Origin: Rhodospirillaceae bacterium
Lineage (GTDB): Bacteria; Pseudomonadota; Alphaproteobacteria; Rhodospirillales; Rhodospirillaceae
Length of the DNA stretch: 64,000 nucleotides
Assembly: GCA_029243545.1 (NCBI GenBank)
Contig: JAQWRV010000006.1
Span: 248,001-312,000, forward strand
Direction of reading: 5' to 3'
Below the pieces are notes generated by a model, which saw only the letters and a program-made list of their open reading frames with translations, did not search any database and had not been told where the DNA came from. This document shows, piece after piece, positions 62,565 to 64,000 of this stretch. The number at the start of each line of letters is the position of its first letter. The stretch's first letter is position 1. The position numbers were made by a program, and so were the translations under genes.

Positions 62565-63776
62565 ATGCGCATTGTACAGAAATTCGGGGGGACTTCAGTC
62601 GCTAATGTCGAGCGTATTCAGGCGGTCGCTCTGCGCGTCAAAGGCGAGGTGGATGAAGGGCATCAGGTTGTTGTTGCCGTTTCAGCCATGGCTGGGGTAA
62701 CGAATCAGCTTATTGAGTACTGCAGCGCCGTCTCACCTCTGCATGATGCCCGGGAGCATGATGTCGTCGTTTCCACAGGAGAGCAGATCACCAGTGGTTT
62801 ATTGGCAATGGCACTGCAAGGTTTAGGCATTCAAGCACGGTCTTGGCAGGGGTGGCAGCTTCCAATCCGCACTGATGGTGTCCACGGTAAGGCGCGCATA
62901 CGTGACATCGACACGCAGGAATTGGAAAAGCGCCTTGAATCTGGGGAGGTTGCCGTTATTCCCGGTTTCCAGGGTCTTGGCGACGACAACCGAATTACGA
63001 CGTTAGGGCGGGGCGGAACAGATACAACGGCGGTGGCATTGGCTGCAGCGTTACACGCTGACCGTTGTGACATCTACACAGATGTGGAGGGTGTCTATAC
63101 AACAGATCCGCGCATAGTGCCGTCGGCGCGCAAGCTCGATAAGATTACTTATGAAGAAATGCTTGAAATGGCCTCATTGGGCGCAAGAGTGCTTCAAACG
63201 CGGTCAGTAGAATTGGCAATGAACCACCGTGTGCCGCTCCAAGTGTTGTCATCATTTTCCAACGCTTCAGGGACGCTAGTATGTGACGAGGATGAGATTG
63301 TGGAAAAAGAAATTGTAAGTGGTATTGCCTATAGCATGGATGAGGCCAAGGTCACGCTTGTCAAAGTCGAAGACCGTCCAGGAATTGCGGCTTCGATTTT
63401 TGGCCCGCTAGCGGATGCCAATATCAACGTCGATATGATTGTTCAGAATGTGTCTGAGGATGGCTCAACAGATGTCACGTTTACGGTGGGGCGTGTTGAC
63501 GTTGGGCGTGCAAAGGAAGCGGTTCAGAACGATGATTCTATTTCGTTTGAAAGCGTGATAACAGACGACGCCGTTGTAAAAGTATCTGTAATCGGCGTTG
63601 GTATGCGGTCGCACGTTGGTGTGGCTAAGACGATGTTTGAGGCTCTCGCAGAGAAAGGGATCAACATTCAAGTTATTTCTACTTCAGAGATCAAGGTGAG
63701 CGTCTTGATTTCGGAAGAATATACAGAATTGGCACTCCGGTCCTTGCATACAGCTTTTGATTTGGATGGTGAGTAA
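62565..63776 (+). CDS. lysC: Aspartate kinase
   Basis: The 403-residue enzyme phosphorylates aspartate, the first step towards lysine, methionine and threonine. 'IVQKFGGTSVANVERI' at the N-terminus, 'TLGRGGTDTTAVALAAALHADRCDIYTDVEGVYTTDPR' near residue 147 and 'ISTSEIKVSVLISEEYTELALRSLHTAFDL' at the end are family hallmarks. Two ACT domains after residue ~265, the first starting near 'VTLVKVEDRPGIAASIF', should bind feedback inhibitors. It is followed at once by the next gene on the same strand. Confidence 0.96.
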   Translation: MRIVQKFGGTSVANVERIQAVALRVKGEVDEGHQVVVAVSAMAGVTNQLIEYCSAVSPLHDAREHDVVVSTGEQITSGLLAMALQGLGIQARSWQGWQLPIRTDGVHGKARIRDIDTQELEKRLESGEVAVIPGFQGLGDDNRITTLGRGGTDTTAVALAAALHADRCDIYTDVEGVYTTDPRIVPSARKLDKITYEEMLEMASLGARVLQTRSVELAMNHRVPLQVLSSFSNASGTLVCDEDEIVEKEIVSGIAYSMDEAKVTLVKVEDRPGIAASIFGPLADANINVDMIVQNVSEDGSTDVTFTVGRVDVGRAKEAVQNDDSISFESVITDDAVVKVSVIGVGMRSHVGVAKTMFEALAEKGINIQVISTSEIKVSVLISEEYTELALRSLHTAFDLDGE

Positions 63777-64000
63777 GTGGAGCCTATTCGGATGAAGGAT
63801 GTGAACGGCGCATCCCAATTGGCTAAGCTCTGGTCCCGCGGCGCTGAGTTCTTGGGGTGTCCTCACGCAATCATGTGCGGCGCTATGACTTGGGTGTCTG
63901 AGCGCAATCTGGTTTCTGCTATATCTAATGCCGGTGGTTTTGGAGTCATTGCGTGCGGTTCGATGACGCCAGATCTTCTTGACGCAGAAATAAAGGCCAC
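63777..64000 (+). CDS. Nitronate monooxygenase / FabK-like flavoprotein, N-terminal part (truncated by window)
   Basis: The frame opens with GTG 63777, directly after the lysC TAA, and ATG 63792 is also possible. It stays open to the window edge. The visible 74 residues include 'HAIMCGAMTWVSERNLVSAISNAGGFGVIACG', the FMN-barrel start of the 2-nitropropane dioxygenase / enoyl-ACP reductase II group (family: piiqapM....spelaaAvs.aGglG.ia). The substrate-specific part lies beyond the window. Confidence 0.8.
   Translation, partial: MEPIRMKDVNGASQLAKLWSRGAEFLGCPHAIMCGAMTWVSERNLVSAISNAGGFGVIACGSMTPDLLDAEIKA

Overview
The window looks like a chromosomal segment of a free-living, probably marine alphaproteobacterium of Rhodospirillales type. 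This is inferred from gene content only: a methionine synthase split into two polypeptides, a class II DAHP synthase, a gene for the zeta inhibitor of the F1-ATPase, an NDUFAF5-like methyltransferase, the purC-purS-purQ-purL-bolA-grxD block, and ubiG divergent from lysC. I see no insertion sequence, prophage, CRISPR array or rRNA. Two tRNAs are present, Asp(GTC) and Val(CAC).

Layout. 0-3.2 kb: the tail of a possible glycosyltransferase, an exopolysaccharide-type asparagine synthase and a dihydroorotase. 3.2-10.9 kb: a secreted alpha/beta hydrolase, a glutathione S-transferase and a beta-oxidation operon (hydratase/dehydrogenase, SDR, acyl-CoA dehydrogenase). 10.9-12.4 kb: an AT-rich gap with two tiny exported ORFs and a decayed serine hydrolase. 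12.4-15 kb: an exported CpcT-like/NmrA-like fusion and a thiolase. 15-27.7 kb: tRNA-Asp, VanZ, a two-helix membrane protein, split metH, DUF1499, two AhpD-like proteins, a semialdehyde dehydrogenase, an Atm1-type ABC exporter, an S24 repressor and a TlpA thioredoxin. 27.9-33.8 kb: tRNA-Val, glmU-glmS, an AT-rich NeuD-like acetyltransferase and glutathione reductase. 34-40.4 kb: aroG(II)-nadE-gltX-trmJ, then rpsD. 40.7-47.9 kb: an FkbM methyltransferase followed by four neighbouring genes that all carry twin-arginine signals (molybdenum hydroxylase, nitrilase-like protein, amidohydrolase, DUF1838). 48-55.4 kb: the purine block, an NRDE protein, the F1-ATPase inhibitor and purB. 55.5-64 kb: a small conserved protein, broken radC, map, sfsA, an NDUFAF5-like gene, a comF remnant, grxC, an amidase, DUF1178, an OGT scrap, ubiG, lysC and the start of a nitronate monooxygenase-like gene.

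How the genes work together. The core is housekeeping: de novo purine synthesis (PurCSQLB), amino-sugar supply for the envelope (GlmS, GlmU), shikimate entry, NAD synthesis, methionine and aspartate-family synthesis. A redox and glutathione theme recurs: gor, grxC, grxD, a Nit-type amidase that may repair deaminated glutathione, an Atm1-type exporter, a GST and TlpA. A fatty-acid and aromatic-type catabolic capacity sits at 6-15 kb.

The most striking feature is gene decay alongside intact neighbours. Reading through stops shows a serine hydrolase, radC, comF, a small exported protein and an OGT scrap, all broken. The F1-ATPase inhibitor gene has no canonical start codon before its conserved N-terminus and an in-frame TAG before its conserved C-terminal tail. 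The best candidate for an undescribed system is the Tat-export cluster at 41.6-47.9 kb, which combines an orphan molybdenum hydroxylase subunit, a nitrilase-fold protein lacking its catalytic Glu, an amidohydrolase with a His-rich tandem-repeat leader, and a DUF1838 protein.
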